Under the pieces are notes generated by a model. The model was not told the origin of the DNA. It searched no databases and was given only the letters and a program-made list of their open reading frames with translations. From Syngnathus acus (lineage: Eukaryota > Chordata > Actinopteri > Syngnathiformes > Syngnathidae), in assembly GCF_901709675.1 (NCBI RefSeq), contig NC_051099.1, forward strand, positions 5,208,001 through 5,272,000: a stretch of 64,000 bases of DNA, given 5' to 3'. Shown here in pieces: positions 25,725-37,700 of this stretch (the first letter of the stretch is position 1; the number at the start of each line of letters is the position of its first letter). Made by a program: the position numbers and the translations under genes.

Positions 25725-27000
25725 TGCAGCGGCCCGGATATTCCCCACCTACTAATAATGTTCATCGGGTCGGGGTCCGACTTAGTTACTGGGCACATCA
25801 TAAGGGACAGCAGGAGCAGGACAAACTAACGAGATTGGACAATTCTGGGCCGTCGTCTTTATATTATGCCAGTCTTGTGAAAAAGCATTTGAGACGTTTC
25901 TTCATTTTGTTGTCGATCAAAGATATAAATGAATAGAAAGCAGTTTAGTGACTGCTGGACTGAGTGAGGTCACTTCTTAAGCTCTATGTTGTTTCCAATG
26001 GTTAGCTTGTTTTTCAATAAAATAGTTGCTTCTCTTGGTCATTGCAATTCAATGATAAACATCTCAAAAACACTGTTGGAAAGATGTTGATCTGTGGTGA
26101 AGTCATTTCATCATCTGCAGGTTGTGCTACCTGCTCTGAGACAAATGTTTCATGCATCATGATTCACATACTCGAACCATCAAAATGAGATTCAAATGAT
26201 TGTTATCAATCGAACTCTTGTGACTGTAGACTGTATTCCCTGGATAAATGATTAAATCATGATGTTTTGTTAGACCCCGAAGCAAAAACAAGCACATTTT
26301 AATTTCACGTGTGGTGAAAAGAAAAAACTGCCCAGCAATATGAAAACATTGATTAGCAGGGTGTGAACCATTATTGATCCATATAATACATATTTAGTAT
26401 GTATTAGTACTGACGAGCAACTATATGCCTGCGTGTACTATAATTTGTAGCATTTCATAATCATGTCTTTTTTTTTCTTTTTTTTTTTAAATCAGTCAGC
26501 ATGAGTACATTCCAGTTTTGACTTGACCAGTTGCGATGACGATAATGCCTCAAGTCGAGTTGTCTCGACCTGACACATTTACTGCTTTGATTTTTCTAAA
26601 TCCAACAGGTGCACTTTATAAAGATCACATGACATGTCCAATGGTTTTGGGGAGTGAGAATGATAGGCGTAGCCGACCATTGTTAAATTGTACAGATAAA
26701 TGTGTGATATTTTTGACCACTGCTACCATTTTTGTACTTAATGCAGTTTGTGATTGCCATTGTGACAGACTTAAATCTTGCCTCTGTTAATCTTTTATGC
26801 ACATTGTAAAATCTTTTATGCACATTGTATCGTATCTGTATGCTCAGATATCTAGCCCGTCTCTTACAAGTGTATCCTTATACAGACAACTTTACATAAA
26901 GATCATTTAAAACAATCTTTTCTTCACCCCCCCCCCCCCCCCACCCCCTTGTCGTTTTTGTGAAGTATAACCCAGTTATGCTCGTTGTCCATTTTTGAAA
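25725..27000. other. Convergent 3' region, ankfy1 to cyb5d2
   Basis: ankfy1 (+) and cyb5d2 (-) end tail to tail across 1.28 kb. The interval contains the ankfy1 3' UTR, a direct TCTTTTATGCACATTGTA duplication (about 26791-26828) and a poly-C run near 26927-26942. No gene is recognised. Confidence 0.55.
26016..26021 (+). promoter_or_regulatory. Candidate ankfy1 polyadenylation signal
   Basis: AATAAA lies 292 bp beyond the ankfy1 stop and is followed within 30 bp by a TG/T-rich tract. Confidence 0.55.
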
Positions 27001-28467
27001 CTATTCAAGTGAAGAGCAGGAGACTGCATGCATCGAGCAGTCATCATACTCCTGCAGGTTGGGGTTCTCCCTGGCTGCAGATGGATCTTCCACACAAACA
27101 CAACGGTACCCACTAGCACCTGCAGAAAATAGTTTTCGAGGAACACCTGTCCAGCTTCGTTCAACTCCACCACTGGTGAAAAGAGAAAAGGTCCATCATA
27201 ACATTGCATCTCAGTAATATTTGTACATGCTCAAAGTGTTTATTTACCTTTTGGTGGAGCACCAGACCCTCCCTCCCCTTGCAGAGCTCCACTCCGAGTT
27301 ACAGGCAGGGAAGCGAAGCATGTCCGCCTCTGTCTTGGCTTTGAGTTGCTGGCCCGTTGCAAGCAATGACTCAACGTGTAATAGAAACTCTGTGGGCTTT
27401 CCACTTTCAGAATAGAACCGTCCTATGAGCAAACCTGAAAACATGCAGAAGTCAGTGGGTGCATTCACAATTGAAAATATTAGACAGTTGTCTCATTTAT
27501 TGTCAATGACAAAACTGTTATTGGAACGGGTAAGCTATAAAATTAGTCTGGCTAGCGAGAGTAATTGATTATTTCTGTAACCACTAATCTTGCATTGGAT
27601 GAAAATTAGACAAGCTTGCAGTCTTAAGTTTTCCTGGCGCCCTGCTAATGCCAAGCTCCATCTGGAGTGCTGCTTTGCAAAGTAGAGGAAGGAGGAGACA
27701 AAACAAGTGTTTCATTATCTGCAAAAGCCTTTTCAGAAATATATATTTTTTAAATATATATTCAAATTTCTGGACACATCTATTATGGACTGAACATGCA
27801 CAATCAGAGCAATTACACACCTACAGTTTGGTAGGTCTTCTGATAGAAGAGCAGCCAGTCAAACAGAGCTACCACCTGCAATGGTGACAAACTGGACACA
27901 TCATCTGTCAAGCCATTTTCTGTAAAATCGCCCGTGATGAAGCCCAGTGATGCATCTTTACCTGGGTGGAATAAACAGCCAGCATACTGTATAAACATCA
28001 TTTTGACCAATTTAATGGAATTTGATACAATAATAGCATGACAAAAAACATGTAGTACTAAATATAGTAGGGAAATACAGTTGGTTAGATCATTTTGATA
28101 GTCAATGTTTATCCAACACAGTATATAAAACGTGCAGTGGAATATTTAGTTTTGCAAGCAATTATTACTATGTGCATTAAAGGCTCAAGAAACAAGGAAA
28201 TTCGAAATCACCTGCCATAAAATGATATGCACCACCAGGCCCATAATGTTTGAGGCCACTATGTACGTCAAATACCTGGCCTAATATTGCCAGGTAAATA
28301 CCCTTGCTTCCTTCTCCGCCGTTATATAACGCCAATTCTTGACTATTCAAAAGTCGCGTAGGTGGCCCCTGAGTTGATTTGCTTTCTGAATATAACGACC
28401 ACTGGCGAGGGCAAAAAAATACAGCCAAGAACGCCGATAACAACGCCAGCAATGCATAGCAGAGCAT
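27001..28467 (-). CDS. cyb5d2: Neuferricin (cytochrome b5 domain-containing 2), 4 exons, 251 aa
   Basis: Coding exons (minus strand): 28212-28467, 27821-27961, 27248-27434, 27001-27172. The total is 756 nt. The protein starts with a hydrophobic signal/anchor (MLCYALLALLSAFLAVFF, residues 1-18), then a MAPR-type cytochrome b5-like haem domain (about 38-130) with KHYGPGGAYHFMAGKDAS (73-90) and FITGDFTENGLTDDVS, followed by a cysteine-rich tail (PACNSEWSSARGGRVWCS and YRCVCVED). Neuferricin is a secreted or membrane haem-binding protein linked to neuronal differentiation. Human CYB5D2 is 264 aa; this one is slightly shorter. It is head-to-head with zzef1, as I recall for human. The call is firm; the biochemical role is still poorly known for the family. 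Confidence 0.96.
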
Positions 28468-28709
28468 ATTGTTTTATTTGCCGTGCAGCATTTTTGTTAA
28501 AATGAAAAAGCCATCGGCTCCCTTGCAGGTGCTTCCGTAAACGAAGAAGAAAACGCGCATGCGCAAACGACTAAACAACGTTTCAGGCAGGCACACGAAT
28601 TACTGTACGTCAATGCGGTAGTAGTCTAGGCTAGTAGAGAGAATTGTTCGCAAATTGCCCCTCTGTGGGCCGTAAGGATTAAATCGGCAAAATCTAAACC
28701 GAAGCAATC
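28468..28709. promoter_or_regulatory. Bidirectional cyb5d2/zzef1 promoter
   Basis: Only 242 bp separate the two start codons, which face away from each other, so both genes must share this promoter region. It contains a perfect palindromic NRF1 site and no TATA box, typical of bidirectional housekeeping promoters. Confidence 0.7.
28554..28565. promoter_or_regulatory. NRF1 binding site
   Basis: CGCGCATGCGCA matches the consensus YGCGCAYGCGCR at every position and lies near the centre of the 242-bp bidirectional promoter. Confidence 0.7.
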
Positions 28710-31700
28710 ATGGGCAACGCAGAGAGCGGCGGAGGTGGAGGCAGCTGCGACGACGAAGACATGGGAACGGAGAGCCCCGGATTGGCGGAAGACAGCCCGG
28801 CCTCTGCAGCCACTGGTGTCGGAGGCACCGGTCCGGGGAGAGGCGGAAAACGATTAGCGAAGAATATCTCCGTGCCCACCGTTGGGCCGCCGAGCCCCGA
28901 CGTGTTCTTCGAACAAGCGAAACTAAGAGAAGCGGCGGCTCGTATTAGCGACTCAGGAGTCGTCATCCGAGAGTCTATTCTGGCAGGGAACGAGGGAGTC
29001 CTGGTCCGATGGCTGGAGGAGCGGTTAAACCGTGGAGAAGAATCCGTCAATGTTGAACAGTTTTGTGAGATGTTGGAAAGCAGAGATGCCCCCAGAGATG
29101 AATGCGAAGAGGTATAAGCTTGAATACCATGGCTGCATATCTGCACTGGGTCTTTCACATACTGGATGTGCACTCAGCAAAATCAATATTGAAACAATAG
29201 AATTACTTACTGTTGACTGTCAGAAAGGAATACTTTTGGATAACTGCATTGCATGCAGAAACACCTCCCAGTCCATGACACCATGAGCTGATTCTATTTG
29301 TATTTTTTTTCATGCAGGGAACCAAAATATGACAATCACATCTAATGGTTTTTGTAGTGCATGCCATCCCTGTAAGCTACAATCACAGATTGTTACATGA
29401 GTACTACACTTATGTCAATCAAAACTTTGGTTGTCATTGACATAGTTTTGTATTGAGCCCTGATGTTACAGTAATGTCTCTTTCAAAACTCTTTTTATAA
29501 TAACTTTCTTTCAGTTAAATTGCCATCACACCTTTTAATTAACTTAAGAGTGCAATGTCGTGATTAGCAGGTGTACCCTGCTTTTTAATCCAAAGTTTGG
29601 AATGAATACAATATTGTTGTCGTTGCCACTTTTACTAAGCAGTTTCATTGTCAGTGCTGTTTGAACTTTGACCGCTTTTATTCAAACAAAGAATGTGAAT
29701 GAATGGTCCTATTGGTAAATGAGTTCTTTGGTCTAAAAGTAGCTTTGTTGGCGTGTACTGTAGATGGAATGCCACTGTGATGCTTCAAAGGATGGTTGTT
29801 GTACGGCAAAGCCATCTACCACTTTCTAGATCATCCCTTTTCTGAATATTATTTAGTAAAGTAGATTAGATTTATGACGCACCTTACTACTGATATCAAA
29901 TCTCACCAAGTGCTCTGCTTATCTCCGTCTTAGGCCTTTGGACAGTTTGATGCCGAGGGGGATGGGGTGGTGGATGTCGAGAGCATGCTGATTACTCTTA
30001 AGAACTCCAATGGAGCTAATCTACGGGGAGAGCTGAGTCATGTGATAAGGCAGCTGCAGGCGTGCTCCCTAACCCCAGGTATGTTCACGCGTGTACGCCA
30101 TTCAACACAAACAAACGTGGATTTGAATATGATGCCTTTGTGTTGCACAGGTTTTGTTGACATATTCTCCAAGACCAAAGACAGGTTGGGGGCACATGCT
30201 TTCAAGATCCTGAAATTTTTGCACAGGAATCATATTCCCAGCAGTGCTATCCCTTTCCCCATTTTAGACGGCTACAACAGTATCTGCACCATGAGGTCCA
30301 GCGTGGTCCAAGACTTCTTGGAGTTCCTCTTGCAACGGGAAAAAGGTGAGCAGCACCCTTTGATGAGAAGCGTTTGGAGAAATTTAATCATATTAATCCA
30401 CACATATCCAGATCTAGATATTCAGTACAGAGCAGAACTGGACCGTGACCCAGATGTGGACAAGGTGAAGGTGGTCACACAGTGCTACAGCACGATAGAA
30501 GCTTCGTCCAACGTTGCCGATGTTTACAAGATGACAAACGGAGAAACGTCATCCTTCTGGCAGTCTGACGGCAGCGCACGCTCACACTGGATAAGGCAAG
30601 CGCATTGAATTCCATTCAAGGCTTTCCACATGATTTGACTTGGCCCGTTCAGATGTTGACGTTTGTCGCCTTTCGGGTTCTCAGATTGAAACTGAAACCG
30701 GACGTGGTTTTGAGGCGGCTGGCCGTCGCCGTGGCAGCCAACGACCACAGTTACATGCCTCAGCTGATCTCAGTCATGGTGGGAAAAAATCTGCACTCCT
30801 TAGACAAGATCCGAGACGTCCGCATCCCCAGCAATGTGACGGGCTACGTGGCACTCTTGGAGAATGCCAACATCACACACCCATGTGAGTCGTCGTACCT
30901 GTCGGATGAGCTCATGTCGCAATCGTTGAAATGCCCTTTTAGAAAACCTATTTTTGAGAATGCGATTCAGAATGGCACCTTTTGTTCTTAATGTCAACTG
31001 GCCACAAAATCATGTGTTTAGTAAGAGCAAGCTGAGTGAGGACAGGATGAAGGCAGACTGGAATGAGGTGGTTGGAAGCGAGAGCAATCACGCCGTTTTG
31101 AAAAGAACTTTGCAGGGCTCTTGATCTTCCATCATTTGTTATGTGCCTGTAACTCATTTGTTAACGAACGATCCGAAGCCTGACTTTTGCGAAGACTCAT
31201 CATTCTCAATCGGCGAAGTGTAACGTTTGATATGCCAAGCTTCATTTCGCACGGTGAATGTCAAAGCAGTTCAGCATCTCTACATTGCACGTTCCATCGT
31301 CAGCGTGTTGACAGCGTCGTGTGTTCCTCAACCCGCAGACATCCAAATTAACATTAAGCGGTGCCTGAGCGATGGCTGTGACACACGGATTCATGGTTTG
31401 AAGACGCTGGGCTATCAGATTACCAAGAATAAAGAGGTGTCTGTCTCAGATGCTTCAGCCATCTGGTACCTGTCACTCCTCACCTCCTTGGTCACAGCCT
31501 CGATGGAGACCAACCCTGCACTGGCTCAGACCGTGCTTCAGAGCACTCAGTAAGACACTATTTTATTTTTACTTATTGGGAATTTCGGACAGATTTGAAT
31601 GGAGTATGTCGCTCCTTTTCCCAGGAAAGCATTACAACACATGCCACCATTATCTCTTACACCATCATCCACCAAGTTCCCCAAGTTCTTCTCTTCGAAC

Positions 31701-34700
31701 ATCCTCGAGGAGGTGGATGCTTTTCTCCTCAGGATAGCAGAGTAAGGCTTCCATCATCACACTCGCGGAACACGACCTCATCGAGCTGATGAAGCTGATG
31801 GCGTCGCACGAGAGAGAGACAGGCTAAAAATCAATACTGTGCCTTAGTGGGCTGATGAGCCACTCCATCAATTGCACATACAGTATTGTTGCATCACCCA
31901 AAAGGCCTCATGGATTTTTCGACTTATGTTATACACGTAATATATTCCAGTATACGCTGTTTCTGTAATGTCTTCAATTTTGATGTGCTGGAATAATTAT
32001 TTCTGCTATACTTTAAACCTCTGAGCTTTTACAAACCACATCAGGATATAACTAACTTTTTTTTTCCCCTAATTAAATGCCCATATTTGTCATTTTGAAC
32101 CTGGATAGTTGCTGTGTGAGTCCTGACGCAGAGCAGACCCTCCTCGCCTTCGCTCTGGCCAGAGGCAGCGTGGCCAAAGTCCTCCAAGCTCTTTCCTGCA
32201 TCAGTGACCACTTGGAGACAGAATACAAGGCCTCCTCCCTCATCGCGTCAATGGCCACCGTTCGTCTGCAACTCCTTTATCGAAATGGTAATGTGAATTC
32301 AGTGGATGTCAAAAAAATATATATCCATCCATATATATTTTTTTCAATTCACAGGGAAGCCCCTGCAGCTCCACTTACAAGCATGTGATGCAAAGAGTAA
32401 AGAGGAGAAATCAGGACCAGAGAATATGCTTTCAGAATCCTCTACTGGCGATGGTAATTATTTAATGAGAAAATAAGAACATATTCTCTAATGTTGGTAT
32501 GACCGCCACGATAAAACACAATCGATGCCCTCAAGGTTTTCTCACCGAAAGTGGCAAGAAGAAAGCCAGTGTCATCCTGTCAACCGAGGACCAGAGCAAC
32601 TTTCAAGTCACTCAGATGAAAATCAACGTGAGTTTCCTTCAGTGTTTTCTCCATTTTGGGCAAATGAATGCATAACCAAGCACCTCCTTCTGGATTTACG
32701 CCACAAGGTGCGAAAAGGGGCCATCGGGGCAAAATGCGGCTTGGTGTTTGCCTACAAAGATGACGAACCGTTTGATGCCGCCAAACATTTCAAGAGGTTC
32801 AAAAAGTACGACACGTGGGACTACAAAGACTACAAGAAGTTTGTACAAGACAAGTAAGAAGCGCGCATCGAAAATGATTCGATGTATCCCGAGCTGTCTA
32901 AAATCTTGCCTTCGGAGCTTGCCGAAAAAGTCACGATGTAACAAAACACACTTGGATGAATGTGGCGTTCAGTCAGTAATGCAAAACAAGTGGGTGTTTG
33001 TTGTGTGTGCTATAGATACCCCACAGCAGCTTGGGGCTCTGGCCGGCTGAGTGCGCTTACACTTAAACGCTGACACATCATGTTGTCACTTGACCTGCAG
33101 TGTGAGGATCCCACCGCTGTCCGAGGATGAGCCCATCGGCTGCTTTGAGGTGGAAGAGGACTGGAACGACGTGGAGATCAAGCTGCAGCAGTGTCGTGTT
33201 GCAAAGGTAAATTTTCTCCACATGTCGGATCCATAAATAATGTTTCACTTCAAACGTATTTAAAAATTAAGATTTTTAGTCAAATTGCTTTCACCAATGT
33301 TTCACTTTTGTTTCTGTCGTCTTAGTTTGTGATGGTAAAGTTCCTGTGCACAAGGCAGGACACAGCTGAGCGCCTTGGAGTTCAGTCCCTCAGCTTCAAC
33401 GGCTACTCGTGTAGCGGAAGACAAAAGCTTGAAGATCTCGACGAGCTCAGCTCTACCAGCACTGAGCAGTGCAAAAATCATACCGTCACCGGCCTTTGTC
33501 TTCTCAATAAGACTTTGTTCTTCATTCAACAGCTCACACAAAATATGGTAAGTAGAAAATTTTACGCGTAATTAGTCTTAAAAAAAAAACGTGATTGAGT
33601 CACCATAAAACTGATTTTTTTGTTTTGACTGATTAAAGTTGGTGTAGTATTTTTTTTTTTATAATCCAAAAATATCCATACATTTTCGACACACAATGTG
33701 ACTGGTTTCTCCTAAAGCTTAAGTGTCTTCTGGACTTCACTGGACTTACCGTGGACCTCTTCTGGAGTTTCTACACTAAGCTGATGGTTATGTAAGTAGA
33801 AGCAGCCTCTTTTTTTTTTCTTTTTTTTTCCCCCTAAATTCTTTCTGGCTCAATCTCACTTGTGGCTTTGTCTCAGTGAGGGAGAAGAAGCGTTGAAAAG
33901 CAGAATTCATCTCCTGCAGTTGCTCCAGAACTGTTTCTCCATGCTGCCCAACCCGCTGAGCAGCACAACAAAAGATGGGCCATCCAGTAGCGCAGAGCCT
34001 GCTTGCGTCAGTGCCGTCCACCAGCTTTACTCTCACCTCTGCCACAGTATGAATCACGTACCCATAATTCATCAACATCAATATTTGAGATCCCTGATAC
34101 TATCGTCACCCCGTTTTTTTTTTTTAGTTGTCAATGAGCCTGAGGGAACAACATTTATGGAAAAAGCTTTGCACAAGGAGGCCGTGAAAGCCATTCTAAA
34201 CGGAGCAGCTGTTTTCTTCCCTGATAAACTCATCCGGCGGGACAAGCTGTTCCACATGATGGTGTGTTTACATATTCATTCATTCAAATGTATCTTTTTT
34301 ATTTATTTTTGATGTTTGTTTGTTTTTTGCAGAAGAATATCACAGAAGAGTATCAGCTGCTATCCGTTAAAGTTACATTTGAGTCGCTGTGTAATTACTT
34401 CAGGTAGGTAGACCATAAATATGTGAGCACATCAGGTACAGGATGAACGTTCATCTACGTGCTCCATGCAGTGATCTGGATCCGAGTGGCCTTCTCCTGC
34501 TCCCGCCCAAAGGAGCTCCCGCTGACTTTGACATCAGCCCGATTCTAGCGGTGATGGAGACGCTTCTGCTAGTGGCAACACAAGAGGTGAGACAAATTTT
34601 GGCGATTAAAAGACAATCCAGCAATTAGCAACGTTTGTCTTTTGGAGTCCAATCTTTCTTTTTGATTTCAAGTGTGAAGTGATGATGTCAGAGGGCAGTG

Positions 34701-37700
34701 ATGGGCCCAGTCAGCAGACAGTGTTGCGGTCCTTGTTCTGGGCTCTTCAAGGAAGCCTCCTCTCTTGGTGCTACCTCCAACTCAAAGGAGGCACCTCCAC
34801 TGCCGTTAGCATGGAATTGGCCAGAGTCATCCTATTAAAATGTAAGACCTCAAGTTCCAATGCAAATGAATGATAAATATTCGAATTCTGCGGCTTTATC
34901 TGAAGTTTTGCTGTCGAATGAATTAAATGTTGATTTCTGCTCGCTCAACAGATGTGGATCAGTTCTTGGCAAGCATCAAAAGTGTACTCGGTTCCCTACT
35001 CGAAAAATACACTGGCACTGAGATTACGAACAAATTAGGCAAATCCATCATTGCCACAGTCTTCAGACAACTGGTAATTAGGTCATGATTTGGAATCAGA
35101 CTGTTTTCTTTGACTTGACATAGCTGAATTGAATGTAACATTTTCTCTTTGTCAGCTTATTTTCCTCCTGGAACTTTGCTCTTTGGACATTCCTCACTGT
35201 CTACTGCTTAAAAGTTTCTCCTCTCTGATTGAGCTCCTCAAAAATCTGTCCAGTGGCACAGGAGACATTTTTTCCAAGGTGAGTGTCATCAGTGTCTTAC
35301 TTTTCCATACACACGACTTCAATCAAAATATGTGCTCTGAATACATTTTATTTTGAACCACATCATTTTCAATGCCTGTATAAAAGATTTCCCCAAGAAA
35401 GCATTTCAAAATATATATCATTGTTAGGTGGACCAAGAGAGCTGGCACCAACCCCAACAGCCAGTCGTGCTGAGGACCTGGACCATGGAGTCCTCTCATA
35501 ACTATGAAGATAGCCGTCACGAGACCAACATCTTCACCTTCCCTGGTGCTACGTCATTTGAAGTAGAGTTTGACGAACGCTGTGAGACAGAAAAGAGGTT
35601 ACGAAAGCAATTTTCTTTCCTGCTTTTTCATCTACCCATTCCATATTTATTAAAACCGTAAATTCTTTTGATTTCCGCAGGTATGACTATCTGGAATTCA
35701 CTGACTCCAGAGGTGGGAAATTTCGCTATGACATGAAGGTTGGAAGCGAAAAGTGGCCCAAGGTAGGAACTCAGTCATTTCACCACTTTTTACAGGTTCG
35801 ACGATTGACATGCGGATCTTCTTTGTCTTTCTAGAAGGTAACATTTGACACAGGCCCTCAGCTTCAGTTCCTCTTCCATTCTGATAGCAGCAATAACGAG
35901 TGGGGTTACAAATTCACCGTAACGGCCATGGGTCTGCCAGACATCACCATTTCATGGATGTCTGACCTCCAGCTGCTTGTGGCGCGACTCATGGGGCGCC
36001 TCGCCTTCAGAACGCTGGCACTCAAATCACCTCATGGTGAGACGCCTGCTCATAACTGTTGTCTCAAACAACTGTCTTGTCTTTTGCAGCAAATCATTTT
36101 TCTTGTTTCTACATTTTCAATGACAACAGAAATAATACAGCATGTATATTATTTTTATATTCAGAGATACGCTCTGTGAAAGAGCTTCCATCCTGGAAGG
36201 TGTCCCACGTTCAATCTTCACCTCTGTGGAAACCCATTCTCCGACATGGCTTACAGGAGTCAAGGGACACGGATCAAGCAAAGACAATTCAGGTATGCTA
36301 AATAAACGATTCTGACCTCACCTACAACGTCGTGATGGTCTCACACTGTGTTTTTGTATGGTAGATGAGCAAGTATAATCATAATGATGTAACAAGGCTC
36401 CTGGAGGACTTTGCCAGATGGAACCCGAGCCAGGAATCCACTGACAGCGGAATCGAGCTGATGCAAAACCTTGTGCAGTCCTGTAAAAAACAGACAATGA
36501 GGAATGAACTAGCCACCGGCTCAATGGCAGATCATGCTGTGAATGCCATTTGGGCCGCCATGGTGTACCACACACCCATCCTCATCCATGCCCTCAAGAC
36601 ATACAGTAATGCATAATCTTCTTGTTCCCTTCTTGTTTTTAACTACTACCGTATTTTCCGCACTATAAGGCGCACCTAAAAACCTCCAATTTTCTTAAAA
36701 GTGCGCCTTATAATCAGGTGCGCCTTATATATGGACCAATATTGAGCCACTACAGCAGGCGTGTCCAAAGTCCGGCCCGCGGGCCAAATGTATACATCTT
36801 ATATATGGACAAAGTTTTAAAATGGGCCATTCATTGAAGGTGCGCCTTATATATGGACAAAGTTTTAAAATGGGCCAATCATTGAAGATGCGCCTTATAA
36901 TCCGGTGCGCCTTACAGTGCGGAAAATACGGTACTTCAATAGAGTATCTGTCTTACTTTCAATATTCTTTTTCCCATTTTATGAAAAGTCAATCAGGAAT
37001 GCAAGTCGTCTCTAAATGAGGAATTTGTGCAGGCGTATTCAATGGCAGATAGCATCAGAACTTGGATGGTAAGTATCTGCCAATGTTGTGGAATTTACAA
37101 TATCTAAGAGCTTAAATTGTGATCCGTGTCTTCTGTTAGTTGGAGATGAAGCAGCGATATATTGTCGGCAAAATGAATATTCCAGATGAAAAAGAAGGAG
37201 GCACCGATGAGGTTACAATCGAGAGTTTAGGTGAGGATCCCCGCTTCTTCTCGTCTTTTCTCACCGGATCGTTTATCTAACGTTTCTTTCTCGGTAGCCG
37301 GGATGTGCATCGAGAAGTGCCTCCTGCTCTTCCGATTTTCCCCTTGCGGTACGTCATGCCCCGACGGCGATTCCTCCAAAGCTGCAGAGGGCAGCATTGC
37401 TCCGAGTTCAGCAGTCTCAGAAGACGATTTCCAAGCGAGCTCCTCACTCGAACATCCGAGCACGGCACCTACGATTGAATCCAAAGCGGTTGAGAGCCAA
37501 TCCTCCAATGTCCTCAACCCCTCGTGTACACACTGCAAGTCAGACCATAAAGGCTCCACGGAAAGTCTCTCTTCCTGGGGAGCCGGCTGTCCAGCGTCCC
37601 CTTCCGCCTTAACCCATAAAGCCCCATTCAGTCGGGCACGGCTCCGCCTCCTGTCATGCCGCTCCGTGGAAGAACCCCGCACGTGCCCCTCGATCAAAGA

